Below, in pieces: positions 8,735-17,089 of a stretch of 64,000 bases of DNA. The notes beneath the pieces are model-generated. The model saw only the letters and a program-made list of their open reading frames with translations, searched no databases and was not told where the DNA came from. A program made the translations under genes and the position numbers. The stretch lies in NCBI GenBank assembly GCA_963732225.1, contig CAVSYR010000002.1, positions 620,001-684,000 of the forward strand, in the 5' to 3' direction. The stretch is from VRUE01 sp963732225 (GTDB lineage: Bacteria > Actinomycetota > Thermoleophilia > Solirubrobacterales > 70-9). Numbering within the stretch: the stretch's first letter is position 1; each line of letters begins with the position of its first letter.

Positions 8735-11574
8735 AGCGTCTCGTACTGACACTCTTGATCGCGCTCCTCGGTGCGACTGCGGTCACCGCTCCTGCCAAGG
8801 CGGCCTTTGGCTTTAACGAACTCGACGACGTGTTCGCCAATCGGGATGGTTCGCCTGCCACCCAAGCTGGTTCACATCCCTATCTCCAAGAGACGACAAT
8901 CGCCTTCAATACTGTCTTTTCGTCTGTTGCTGGGACGAGTGGGCTTCCAAATGGCTTGGAAATTCCGGATGGAGATCCCAAAGACGTCATCGTTTCGCTG
9001 CCCCCCGGCTTCGTCGGCAACCCTACGGCGGTGTCGCAATGCACCACAACCGATTTCCTTCTGCAGAAGTGTCCCCTCTCCTCGCAGGTGGGCGTAGACG
9101 ATGTCGTTGTCTCTGGGCCGCGATCTGAAGGTGGTTTGCAACGAGTCAATCTCTACAGTCTCGTGCCCCCGCCCGGCGTCGCCATGAGGATCGCTTTCCA
9201 GGTCATCAACGTGCCGGTGACCGTGGACCTTACGGTCAATCCAAACCCTCCATACAACGTTCTCGCGTCGTCGCGCAACATAGACAATCCGGTGCCTTTC
9301 TACAGCACCGAATTGAGCGTCTGGGGAGTGCCAGCGAGTCCGAGTCATGATTCAGAACGAGGTTGTGGAACCGGTGGCTGTGGCAATTTGCATCTTGAGG
9401 AAAAGCCGCTGCTCACCCTGCCCCGCGCCTGCCAGGGCTCCCTGCCGACCCACTTTGAAGGGGACTCCTGGCAGGAAACGGACGTGGCCCCGGTCACCGG
9501 TGAAACCTTCACCCACGACGACGCAACGCCGCCCAACCCTCAGGGCATGACCGGCTGCTCGAGGCTCGGCTTCAACCCCTCGATCTCGGCTGCCCCGACC
9601 ACCAAGGCCGCCAACAGCCCCACCGGCTTGGACTTCGACCTGAACGTCCACGACGAAGGCCTGACCAGCCCCACTGGCATCGCCAACTCCGATATCCGCA
9701 AAGCCGAAGTCACCCTCCCCGAAGGCTTCTCGGTCAACCCCTCGATCGCCGAAGGCCTGAGCGTCTGCACCGAAGCAGACCTGGCCAGGGAGACCGCCTT
9801 CTCAGGAGCAGGAGCGGGCTGCCCCGACGCCTCGAAGATCGGCACGGTCGAAGTAGAAACGCCCCTGCTGGACGAAAACGTCAACGGCGCCCTCTACCAG
9901 GCAACCCCCTACGAAAACCCCTTCCACAACCTCATAACCCTCTACGTCGTGATCAAGAACCCGACGTTGGGGATCAAGGTCGTCCAGCCCCTCAAGGTCG
10001 AACCCGACCCGGTGACGGGGAGATTGACCACGGTGGCCGAAGAAATGCCCCAGCTGCCGTTCTCCCACTTCAAGCTGCACTTCCGCGAGGGAGCGAGAAG
10101 CCCATTGGCCTCGCCGCCCTCCTGCGGCACCTTCAACGCCGAAGCCACCCTCTACCCCTGGAGCGGAGGAACGCCGGTAACGACAACCTCGGCCTTCCAG
10201 ATCATCTCGGGTCCCGAATCACAGCCCTGCCCCACGGGCGGCCTGCCGCCCTTCCACCCGGGCCTCGTCGCGGGAACCCTGAACAACGCCGCAGGGCGGT
10301 TCTCCCCCTTCAACGTCCGTCTCTCCAGAACGGACTCCGAACAGGAGATCACCCACTTCTCGATCAAGCTGCCGCCGGGAGTACTCGGCAAGCTGGCGGG
10401 GATCCCCTTCTGTCCCGACGCTGCGATCGCTGCGGCAAAGGCAAGAACGGGTCCCCACGGTGGCCAGGAAGAGATCAACAGCCCGAGTTGTCCCGCGGCA
10501 TCTGAAATCGGCCACACCCTCGTGGGTTCAGGCGTGGGCTCTGCATTGGCCTATGCCCCCGGCAAGCTCTACCTCGCCGGCCCCTACCACGGCTCCGCCC
10601 TCTCGATGGTGGCGATCACCGCAGGAAAGGTCGGTCCCTTTGACCTCGGCAACGTGGTGATCCGCGAGGCCTTCAAGATCGACCCCGAAACAGCGGAAGT
10701 CTTCGTCGACGCAACAGGCTCAGACCCGATCCCCCACATCATCAAGGGCATCCCGGTCCATCTAAGGGATATCCGGGCCTACGTCGACCGCCCCAACTTC
10801 GTCCTCAACCCAACCAACTGCACAAGGACCTCGACCGCAAGCACTCTCTTGGGCTCGGGCCTTGACTTCGGCTCAGAAGCTGATGACAGACCGGTAACGG
10901 TATCCACGCCCTTCCAAGCCGCCGACTGCGCCGCCCTTCCCTTCAAGCCACGCTTGAGCTTGAAGCTGAAGGGCGGGACGAAGCGTGGATCACACCCCGC
11001 CCTCAAGGCAACCCTCAACATGAGCGGCATCGGCGAAGCGGGAGTCCATCGCGCAGAAGTGATCCTGCCCAAGTCCGAGTTCATCGAGAACGCCCACTTC
11101 AACACGATCTGCACCCGCGTTCAGTTCAAGCAGGGAGCCCACCCCGGGGAAATGTGCCCGGCAGGTTCCGTCTACGGCCACGCCGTCGCCAAGACTCCGA
11201 TCCTCTCCGAACCCTTGGAAGGACCGGTCTTTCTCAGGTCCTCAGAACACCAGCTCCCCGACGTAGTGGCTTCGCTTCACAACGGCCAGATCGACGTTGT
11301 TCTCGACGGCCACGTCGACTCGGTCAAAGGACGCCTCAGGAACACCTTCGAATCGACCCCCGACGCTCCGGTCTCTTCAGTCGTGATCAGCCTCCTGGGA
11401 GGCAAGAAGGGCCTGTTCGTCAACTCGACCAACCTCTGCAAGGCGACCTACAAGGCCGAAGCCAACTTCACCGGGCAAAACGGCAAGGAGTGGGACTTCA
11501 AGCCAGAGGTCAAGCCGACGGGTTGTGGGGGCAAGGCCAAGAAGCAAAAGCGCGCCAAGCGCAGGGCCCACTAA
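8731..11574 (+). CDS. Large secreted protein of unknown function
   Basis: 947 residues starting at ATGA, which overlaps the stop of the preceding gene, so it is translationally coupled. Signal peptide: VLTLLIALLGATAVTAPAKA. The mature part is beta-rich with recurrent units built on PSIAEGLSVCTEADLA, CPDASKIGTVEVETPLL and FCPDAAIAAAK, each with spaced cysteines, suggesting two or three diverged copies of one domain. The C-terminus is basic (KKQKRAKRRAH), like that of its upstream partner. No enzymatic motif is visible. Codon choice shifts near 9540 from mixed to strongly C-ending third positions. The matched basic tails suggest both proteins act at the same, perhaps anionic, surface. Confidence 0.8.
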   Translation: MKRLVLTLLIALLGATAVTAPAKAAFGFNELDDVFANRDGSPATQAGSHPYLQETTIAFNTVFSSVAGTSGLPNGLEIPDGDPKDVIVSLPPGFVGNPTAVSQCTTTDFLLQKCPLSSQVGVDDVVVSGPRSEGGLQRVNLYSLVPPPGVAMRIAFQVINVPVTVDLTVNPNPPYNVLASSRNIDNPVPFYSTELSVWGVPASPSHDSERGCGTGGCGNLHLEEKPLLTLPRACQGSLPTHFEGDSWQETDVAPVTGETFTHDDATPPNPQGMTGCSRLGFNPSISAAPTTKAANSPTGLDFDLNVHDEGLTSPTGIANSDIRKAEVTLPEGFSVNPSIAEGLSVCTEADLARETAFSGAGAGCPDASKIGTVEVETPLLDENVNGALYQATPYENPFHNLITLYVVIKNPTLGIKVVQPLKVEPDPVTGRLTTVAEEMPQLPFSHFKLHFREGARSPLASPPSCGTFNAEATLYPWSGGTPVTTTSAFQIISGPESQPCPTGGLPPFHPGLVAGTLNNAAGRFSPFNVRLSRTDSEQEITHFSIKLPPGVLGKLAGIPFCPDAAIAAAKARTGPHGGQEEINSPSCPAASEIGHTLVGSGVGSALAYAPGKLYLAGPYHGSALSMVAITAGKVGPFDLGNVVIREAFKIDPETAEVFVDATGSDPIPHIIKGIPVHLRDIRAYVDRPNFVLNPTNCTRTSTASTLLGSGLDFGSEADDRPVTVSTPFQAADCAALPFKPRLSLKLKGGTKRGSHPALKATLNMSGIGEAGVHRAEVILPKSEFIENAHFNTICTRVQFKQGAHPGEMCPAGSVYGHAVAKTPILSEPLEGPVFLRSSEHQLPDVVASLHNGQIDVVLDGHVDSVKGRLRNTFESTPDAPVSSVVISLLGGKKGLFVNSTNLCKATYKAEANFTGQNGKEWDFKPEVKPTGCGGKAKKQKRAKRRAH

Positions 11575-11577
11575 GCG

Positions 11578-12357
11578 ATGCGCAGACGCTCAGCTGTCCT
11601 CGTCACCGCGGTGGCGCTGCTGGCCTTTGCCTCCCTGGCCCACGCCACCGTGGTCCAAGAGGGCAACCTGCGCATAACGGTCCTCTCCCAAGTCCAGCCC
11701 TACAAGCTCCCCAGAACGGGAACCGCCCCCATAGCCGTCTTCGTATCGGGCCACCTGCAAGCCCCCCACGGCGGCATCCCGGCCCAGCTGCAGGAGATGA
11801 CGGTGGACGTCAACAAACACGGCCTACTCCAGAGCAAGGGCCTGCCGACCTGCCGCCTCGCCCAGCTACAGCCCACCTCAACCGAACGAGCCCTGGCCAA
11901 CTGCGGTGACGCCGTAGTCGGCTCAGGCCAGTTCTTCGCTCACATCGTCCTTCCAGACCAAGGCGCCTACGGCACCCATGGAAGGCTGCTGATCTTCAAC
12001 GGCCGCCAGAAGGGATCCCCGGTCCTCTTCGTCCACATCTTCACCGCCAACCCCTTCTTCAGCTCCTTCGTCATCCCCTTCGCCATCCGCAAGGTCTCCA
12101 AAGGTGCCTACGGCACCGAGCTATCGGCCTCCTTCCCCCACGCCCTGGGCGACTGGGGCTACGTCGATCGGATCAAGCTCACCCTGAAGCGCAAATACAC
12201 CTACAAGGGCAAGCAGCTGAGCTACTTCAACTCCGGCTGCCCGGCCCTGAAGGGAGCCAAGCGAGCGGTCTTCCCCCTGGCGCTTGCCAACTTCAAGTTC
12301 GCCGAAGGCCTCTCCTTGAGCGCCAAGGTGGAAAAGGCCTGCGCGGTGTCTGAATGA
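11578..12357 (+). CDS. Secreted protein of unknown function
   Basis: 259 residues, three nucleotides after the previous stop. Signal peptide RRSAVLVTAVALLAFASLAHA. The mature protein is beta-rich, with VSGHLQAPHGGIPAQLQ, LPTCRLAQLQPTSTERAL and CGDAVVGSGQF, and two or three Cys that could form disulfides. Similar cysteine-bracketed phrases occur in the larger upstream protein, so the two may share a domain. No catalytic motif is evident. Same strand and near-zero spacing indicate one operon with the genes at 4418 and 8731. Confidence 0.78.
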   Translation: MRRRSAVLVTAVALLAFASLAHATVVQEGNLRITVLSQVQPYKLPRTGTAPIAVFVSGHLQAPHGGIPAQLQEMTVDVNKHGLLQSKGLPTCRLAQLQPTSTERALANCGDAVVGSGQFFAHIVLPDQGAYGTHGRLLIFNGRQKGSPVLFVHIFTANPFFSSFVIPFAIRKVSKGAYGTELSASFPHALGDWGYVDRIKLTLKRKYTYKGKQLSYFNSGCPALKGAKRAVFPLALANFKFAEGLSLSAKVEKACAVSE

Positions 12358-12377
12358 GACGAGAGGAAGGAAGAGAG

Positions 12378-13448
12378 ATGAGGTACTTCAAAGCAGCGGT
12401 GATTCTTGCGAGCTTGTGCTTGCTCCTCATCCCTTCCCTCTGCCAAGCCGCCTATGACCCGATAGGAGGGGGAACCACCAAGCTCAGCTTCAAGGGCTCC
12501 TTCCTCTCCTTGATGCGAAAGGAAGGGATCAAGCTCTCCGCTACAGCCCCGGCCAAGCTCAAGGGCAACGTCCTCACTCTCCCGGTCGAAGGAGGCAAGG
12601 AGGACCCGACTTCCGGCAAGGGAGAAGTCGAGCACGAAGGCTCCCTGGTCTTCCAGAAAGGCAAGCGCAAGGTCCCACTGCGCAACATCGAGCTGAAGGC
12701 GAAGAAGACACCGCTCTTTGCCAAGGTGGGAGGGAGCCAGCTGAAGCTGGCAACCACCAAGAAGCTCACCTCCACCCGCGAAGGCTTCGGCCAGGGGTTC
12801 AAGGCTCAGACTCTTCTGCTCACCGAAAAGGTGGCGACCCGCCTCAACAAGAAGCTGAGGACAGGCAAGCTCTTTGGCGAAGGCATGTCGCTCGGTTCCC
12901 TCAAGAGCGCCACCCAACCCCAAAGGGTCGCGATCCTGCCCCAAGGTCAAGCAACCATCACCCCGGACCCCGCCTTCCTGGCCAAGCTGAAAGGCCTCTT
13001 CGTCTCCCTCAACCCGATCTCACCTGCCGAACTTCAACCAGGACCTGCCTTGAAGTTCCCGATCGCCCCAGGGGGACAGATCTCCCCCGACGCCTCAGAA
13101 GGGATCCTTCGTCTCGGCGGTGCGATCGAACTGCTGCAACTCGGCGCCGGCCAGGTCTTCCACAAGGAATACTGGCTCGACCTGGGGGCCAAGAGCACCT
13201 CTGCGGAAGTCGACCTCGAGCCGACCCCTGCCTTCCCGGGGAAGCTGGGGCGGATCGGGGTCTTTGCGATCGCTCAGGGCTCTGTTGCCTCTGATCCCAA
13301 GGCGAGGACTATCAGCGTCTCCGGGGCTTCCTTGACCCTCACGGCTGACGCGGCGGGGGAGTTCAACCAGGCGTTTGCCGCTGGGAAACCCGTCTTCGCG
13401 GCGGGGGAAGCGTTCGGGAGCGTGGGGTTTGGGGCGGTTGGGCAGTAG
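12378..13448 (+). CDS. Secreted beta-rich protein, possibly HtaA-like
   Basis: 356 residues from the ATG at 12378, preceded by GGAAGGAAGAGAG; the in-frame start at 12354 lacks a good site. Signal peptide YFKAAVILASLCLLLIPSLCQA. Two similar halves are visible: residues about 30-150 and 190-350 each contain a GKGEVEHEGSLVF or SEGILRLGGAIELL strand followed by a VPLRNIELKAKK or KEYWLDLG strand. This layout recalls HtaA heme-binding domains, but I cannot confirm the ligand residues. It is fourth in the secreted-protein operon. Function is inferred only weakly. Confidence 0.72.
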   Translation: MRYFKAAVILASLCLLLIPSLCQAAYDPIGGGTTKLSFKGSFLSLMRKEGIKLSATAPAKLKGNVLTLPVEGGKEDPTSGKGEVEHEGSLVFQKGKRKVPLRNIELKAKKTPLFAKVGGSQLKLATTKKLTSTREGFGQGFKAQTLLLTEKVATRLNKKLRTGKLFGEGMSLGSLKSATQPQRVAILPQGQATITPDPAFLAKLKGLFVSLNPISPAELQPGPALKFPIAPGGQISPDASEGILRLGGAIELLQLGAGQVFHKEYWLDLGAKSTSAEVDLEPTPAFPGKLGRIGVFAIAQGSVASDPKARTISVSGASLTLTADAAGEFNQAFAAGKPVFAAGEAFGSVGFGAVGQ

Positions 13449-13532
13449 GCGGGCGGCGCAAGCCCCGCTTAACGATCCCCTAAGCTGCCGAGTCCCTGGG
13501 CACCCACGTGTGTTTGGGAAGATTAGAAGCCT

Positions 13533-13569
13533 GGGAATTGGGAACGAGACCGGGAAACTGGGAACGAGA
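13533..13569 (+). repeat. Short direct repeat upstream of 13582 gene
   Basis: GGGAATTGGGAACGAGA at 13533-13549 is followed by GGGAAACTGGGAACGAGA at 13552-13569, a tandem imperfect repeat of about 18 nt. It lies in the 133-nt gap between two secreted-protein genes and runs into the ribosome binding site. It could be a regulator site or simple duplication. Confidence 0.5.
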
Positions 13570-13581
13570 GAAAGGTATCTG

Positions 13582-14070
13582 GTGGGGAAGAAGATCTTTG
13601 CCGCGCTGAGCACCGTCGTCATGACCCTCGCGATGCTGGCCGCGCCATTCGCCGAGGCGGCCGAAGTGACGCGCGAAAGCTACAAAGAAGCAGTCGAGCC
13701 GATCTGCAAGACCAATACGGAAGCCAATGAAAAGATCCTCAAGGGCGTCCGTCAGAAGGTCAAGTCGGGCCAGTTGAAGGCCGCCGGCACGCAGTTCGAA
13801 AAGGCCGGCAAAGCGCTTCACAAGGCGATCCTGCAGCTCAAAGCCATCCCGCAGCCCACTGCTGACGAAGCCAAGCTGGCGAAGTGGCTCAAGTACGTCG
13901 GCGAAGAGGAAAAGCTCTTCTTGAAAGGCGCCAAGCAGCTCAAGGAAGGCAACAAGACCGGTGCCCAGGCGACCGTGATCCGCCTCAATCACAACGCCAA
14001 CCAGGCCAACAACCAGGTCCTCGCCTTCGAATTCAAGTACTGCCGCTTCGAACCCTCGAAGTTCACCTGA
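13582..14070 (+). CDS. Small secreted helical protein
   Basis: 162 residues from the GTG at 13582 (AGAAAGG six nucleotides upstream). Signal peptide FAALSTVVMTLAMLAAPFAEA. The mature part is almost entirely amphipathic helix (ANEKILKGVRQKVKSGQLKA, then LAKWLKYVGEEEKLFLKG), rich in Lys and Glu, with two Cys (EPICK near the N-terminus, KYCRF at the C-terminus) that could be disulfide-linked. No family recognised. It ends the co-directional run of secreted proteins and probably has its own leader. Confidence 0.72.
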   Translation: MGKKIFAALSTVVMTLAMLAAPFAEAAEVTRESYKEAVEPICKTNTEANEKILKGVRQKVKSGQLKAAGTQFEKAGKALHKAILQLKAIPQPTADEAKLAKWLKYVGEEEKLFLKGAKQLKEGNKTGAQATVIRLNHNANQANNQVLAFEFKYCRFEPSKFT

Positions 14071-14103
14071 TCCAGGCTTGAAGGTCAGCTGTGACGGCGG
14101 CGG

Positions 14104-14973
14104 CTAGCCCGTCGCCGTCGCGGCGATCTGTTCGGCGATCCACGGGTAGATCCGGTCTATCCGCGTGAAGATGTCGGGCAGGTGCGTGTCGCAGTCCGCC
14201 GCGCCCAGGCTCGTGATCCCGATCTGCACCGGCGTCCCGTCTTCGCGGAAGGCCAGCGCCGGGCCGCCGCTGTCGCCGTGGCAGGTGCCGATCGAGAAGC
14301 CCGGCGGTGTGATCGTGCAGAGCTGCGAGGAGTAGTTGAAGAAGGGGTAGTAGGCGCGCGCGTGGTTGCGGCAATAGAGCCGTTCCTGCACGAAGGTTGC
14401 GCCGCGCCGCAGGACCGGCGTCCGTTTCAGCTTCCTCAAGGTTCCGCTGAGTCCCCAGCCGGCGATCCAGGTCGGTGTGTTCGGCGCAAGCAGCGCTGCG
14501 TCGGTCGGCCCGGCGAGGGCGACGGCCGGGACGGTAGTCGGGGTCGCCAGCACCAGCAGCCCGGCGTCGCCGTGGACCTTGAAGCGGTTGAAGTCGGGGT
14601 TGATGATCGTCCGGCTCACCTTCGAGACCTGCCGCAGGGACGCGTCGCGGATGTCGGAGCTGCCAGTGACGACGACGTACTGCGCGGGCGGGGTCTTCTT
14701 GCCGGTTTCGATGTCCTCGACGCAGTGCCCGGCCGTGAGGATCAGGGTGGGGGAGATCACCGTGCCGGAGCAGCTGAAGCCTTCGCCTTTCGCATCAGCG
14801 GCGAGGATGAAGGCGGCCCACGGCCATTCTTCGCTGAGGGCGGTGGTACCGCCGACGATCGAGGTGGTCGCGCCCGGCGAGGCAGCGGCCGGTCCGGTCA
14901 GAGCAAGCGAGGCCAGCAGCACGCCAAGCGCCCCGCAGGCCACCTGCCATCCGCGCATCCGAACTCGCATCAT
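14104..14973 (-). CDS. Secreted trypsin-like serine protease (S1 family)
   Basis: 289 residues from the ATG at 14973, chosen because AGAGGA precedes it and a longer in-frame reading would run into the tRNA-Thr gene. A signal peptide (ACGALGVLLASLALTGPAAA) leads to IVGGTTALSEEWPW, which resembles the mature N-terminus of trypsins (IVGG), so zymogen activation is likely. The catalytic triad is present: LTAGHC (His), DAGLLVL (Asp) and GDSGGP (Ser). Disulfide cysteines flank the motifs. It probably cleaves extracellular proteins; substrate unknown. It converges on the helical secreted protein at 13582. Confidence 0.9.
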   Translation of the reverse strand: MMRVRMRGWQVACGALGVLLASLALTGPAAASPGATTSIVGGTTALSEEWPWAAFILAADAKGEGFSCSGTVISPTLILTAGHCVEDIETGKKTPPAQYVVVTGSSDIRDASLRQVSKVSRTIINPDFNRFKVHGDAGLLVLATPTTVPAVALAGPTDAALLAPNTPTWIAGWGLSGTLRKLKRTPVLRRGATFVQERLYCRNHARAYYPFFNYSSQLCTITPPGFSIGTCHGDSGGPALAFREDGTPVQIGITSLGAADCDTHLPDIFTRIDRIYPWIAEQIAATATG

Positions 14974-15060
14974 CGATCCTCTATCGGCAGCTTCACCAAA
15001 ATCGGTAACCCCAAATCGCCCGCCGCGGAGCGCCCGCGACCCACTAAGATCGAGCGTCCC

Positions 15061-15133
15061 GCCCAGGTAGCTCAGTTGGTAGAGCACCTCCATGGTAAGG
15101 AGGGGGTCACGAGTTCGAGTCTCGTCCTGGGCT
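15061..15133 (+). tRNA. tRNA-Thr(GGT)
   Basis: Acceptor GCCCAGG pairs with CCTGGGC, discriminator T at 15133. D arm GCTCAGTTGGTAGAGC, anticodon stem CCTCC/GGAGG with loop ATGGTAA (anticodon GGT), and T arm CACGAGTTCGAGTCTCGT. 73 nt, standard class I. Confidence 0.95.
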
Positions 15134-15220
15134 TAGTCGCTGCGTCCTCGTCTCGATCCCGTTCCACTTTCGTTGCAGCGTGGTCTAGTTGCGAAACGTC
15201 TTGTCGTCTACGGTGGCAAG

Positions 15221-15568
15221 ATGGAGGCGATGAGAAAGCGTTGGACCGACGAGCGGCTCGATGACCTGAACCACCGGGTCGATGACGGCTTTCGCCGGGT
15301 CGAAGCCGATCTGCGCGCGCATCGGGTCGAAGTCAAGACCGAGCTGACGTCGCTCAGAGCCGAAGTGAACGAACGCTTCGACAAGGTGAACGAGCGCTTC
15401 GACAAGGTGAACGAGCGCTTCGACAAGGTCGACTCGAGGTTTGAAGCGATCGACGCCCGCTTCGAGAAGCTCAACGATCGCTTCGATGCTCTCAATCGAC
15501 TGATCATTCGAGTCGGGGGAAGCGTTATCTCCGCCATCGCTGTTTTCGCGATTACCTCGCACCTTTAG
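15221..15568 (+). CDS. Coiled-coil protein with C-terminal membrane anchor
   Basis: 115 residues. The centre is a repeating NERFDKV unit (three exact repeats, then SRFEAIDARFEKLNDRFDAL), giving a continuous amphipathic helix likely to form a coiled coil. The last about 22 residues (VGGSVISAIAVFAITSHL) are a single membrane helix, so the protein is probably tail-anchored. The pattern resembles DUF1640-like and other short coiled-coil proteins of unknown role. The ATG at 15221 is followed by a second at 15230. Three 21-nt DNA repeats underlie the protein repeat. Confidence 0.7.
   Translation: MEAMRKRWTDERLDDLNHRVDDGFRRVEADLRAHRVEVKTELTSLRAEVNERFDKVNERFDKVNERFDKVDSRFEAIDARFEKLNDRFDALNRLIIRVGGSVISAIAVFAITSHL
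15365..15427 (+). repeat. Three tandem 21-nt repeats inside the coiled-coil gene
   Basis: Units at 15365-15385, 15386-15406 and 15407-15427 encode VNERFDK and differ at one position. Because the unit length is a multiple of three, copy number can change without frameshift. Confidence 0.9.
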
Positions 15569-15629
15569 GCATTCTGACGACCATCCGCCAGCCTTCCTCA
15601 GCCTTTCCCGACCGTTAGGCTGCCGCTTC

Positions 15630-16772
15630 GTGGACTTCGCCCTCACGGATGAGCAAGAGGACTTCATCGACGCGATCCAGCGCTACTGCGACCACGAGTG
15701 CGGTACGCAGGATCAGCGCGAGCGCCTCACCGAGGGCTACACCGACCACCACAACGAACAGATCTATAAGGAGATGGCCGAGCTCGGCTGGCTCGGGCTG
15801 ACGATCCCGGAGGAGTACGGCGGCTCCGGCGGCACGATGCTGGACGCCTGCATCTTCATGGAGGAGACCTCGCGCGCCCTCGCCCCGATCGGCGGCTACG
15901 CGACCACCCTGATCGTCGCCGGCGCCACCAACCGCTTCGGCACCGAGGAGCAGAAGCACGAGATCCTCGGCGGCATCGCCGGCGGCGCGGTCGAGGCGAT
16001 CGCGATGACCGAGCCCGAGGCCGGCTCCGACGTCGGCTCGCTCAGCACCTTCGCCGAGAGCGTCGACGACGGCTACGTGCTCAATGGCCAGAAGGTCTTC
16101 TGCTCCAACGCCCACATCGCCGACCACATCCTGGTCGTCTGCCGCACCACTCGCTCCGCGTCCAAGCACGAGGGCCTGACGATGATCTGGCTGCCGCGCG
16201 AGACCGACGGGCTCGAGATCGTCCCGATCGACACGATGGGCGGTCGCGACACCAACCACCTCTACCTGACCGACGTCGCCGCGCCCGCCAGCGCCGTGCT
16301 CGGCCAGGTCGACCAGGCCTGGACCCAGCTGATGGCCGGCCTCAACGTCGAGCGCCTGATCCTCGCCGCGACAATGCTCGGCATCGCCCAGCGCGTCTTC
16401 GACGACCTGATCGTCTACGTCAAGGAGCGGGAACAGTTCAACCGCCCGATCGGCTCCTTCCAGGCGCTGCAGCACCGCATCGCCGACATGGCCACGGAGC
16501 TCGAGGCCGCCCGCCTGATGACCCGCTGGGTGGCGACGCTGACCGATGAGGATCCGGACCGCATGCTGCCCCGCGAGGCCTCGATGGTCAAGCTCTTCGT
16601 CACCGAGACGACCAAGCGCGCCGCGCTCGAAGGCATGCAGATGATGGGCGGCTACGGCTACGCCTCCGAGTACGACATGGAGCGCCTTGTCCGCACCGCC
16701 CTCGTCTCGACGATCTACGGCGGCACTTCAGAGATTCAGCGCAATATCATCGCCAAGACATTCGGACTCTGA
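15630..16772 (+). CDS. Acyl-CoA dehydrogenase
   Basis: 380 residues, the normal length for the FAD-dependent family that oxidises acyl-CoA to enoyl-CoA. Seen in order: the helical N-terminal domain, MTEPEAGSDVGSL (beta-domain substrate/FAD loop), NGQKVFCSNAHIAD, the GREQF-like EREQFNRPIGSFQALQH that binds FAD, and GYGYASEYDMERL near the C-terminus. At the usual catalytic position the sequence is IYGGTSEIQR, with Gly instead of Glu, as in isovaleryl-CoA and long-chain enzymes. There the base comes from helix G, and the LNVERL Glu is the likely equivalent. GTG start at 15630. No beta-oxidation partners lie beside it, so the substrate is unclear. Confidence 0.92.
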   Translation: MDFALTDEQEDFIDAIQRYCDHECGTQDQRERLTEGYTDHHNEQIYKEMAELGWLGLTIPEEYGGSGGTMLDACIFMEETSRALAPIGGYATTLIVAGATNRFGTEEQKHEILGGIAGGAVEAIAMTEPEAGSDVGSLSTFAESVDDGYVLNGQKVFCSNAHIADHILVVCRTTRSASKHEGLTMIWLPRETDGLEIVPIDTMGGRDTNHLYLTDVAAPASAVLGQVDQAWTQLMAGLNVERLILAATMLGIAQRVFDDLIVYVKEREQFNRPIGSFQALQHRIADMATELEAARLMTRWVATLTDEDPDRMLPREASMVKLFVTETTKRAALEGMQMMGGYGYASEYDMERLVRTALVSTIYGGTSEIQRNIIAKTFGL

Positions 16773-16785
16773 GACAGGCATAATC

Positions 16786-16809
16786 CGCTCACGCAGGGAT
16801 GCGTGAGCG
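16786..16809. terminator. Perfect 10-bp hairpin abutting the tRNA-Glu 5' end
   Basis: CGCTCACGCA at 16786-16795 pairs with TGCGTGAGCG at 16800-16809 around a GGGA loop. There is no U-tract. Its last three bases are the first three of tRNA-Glu, so it may be a terminator for the acyl-CoA dehydrogenase message, or a structure competing with the tRNA acceptor stem. Confidence 0.5.
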
Positions 16810-16902
16810 CCCGTAGCTCAGTGGTCAACGGGGTTTTAACGAGCCCCAAAGAGCGCCGGTCTTTCAAGCCGGAGGTCGAGAGTTCGATTCTCTCCGGGCG
16901 CA
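16807..16902 (+). tRNA. tRNA-Glu(TTC) with enlarged D loop
   Basis: Acceptor GCGCCCG pairs with CGGGCGC (discriminator A at 16902). The anticodon stem CCGGT/GCCGG carries loop CTTTCAA (anticodon TTC), and the T arm is GAGAG-TTCGATT-CTCTC. The D stem GCTC/GAGC encloses about 31 nt instead of 8-10, because extra sequence containing GGGG...CCCC sits after AGTGGT. Total length is 96 nt despite a 5-nt variable loop. The 3' 43 nt are the left attachment site of the island. It is either a functional tRNA with an unusual D arm or a damaged copy. Confidence 0.75.
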
Positions 16903-16903
16903 T
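16861..16903 (+). repeat. attL: left attachment core of genomic island
   Basis: The 43 nt from the anticodon loop to one base past the discriminator match 28435-28477 in the same orientation at 42 of 43 positions (difference G16871/T28445). Tyrosine-recombinase elements typically integrate in tRNA 3' ends and restore them in this way. Confidence 0.88.
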
Positions 16904-17089
16904 TTCCGCGGTGTTCCTGCGGACGCCGTGATTTACCGGTGCAGAGCCATTTGTGAGTCGTCTGCGCCGAATTCTCTCGAAACGGAGTGCCGCGCCGCGC
17001 CGACGCGTTCCGGGCAGTTCCGGGACGTCAGTGTCGCATCCAGGTCACATCTGGAAGGTGTCGAGGGCGGCGAATAGGCTCCTTCGCTA

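Noticed and set aside
15365..15427. CRISPR-like array
   Set aside because: Repeats are contiguous without spacers and lie in a coding frame; no cas genes in the window.
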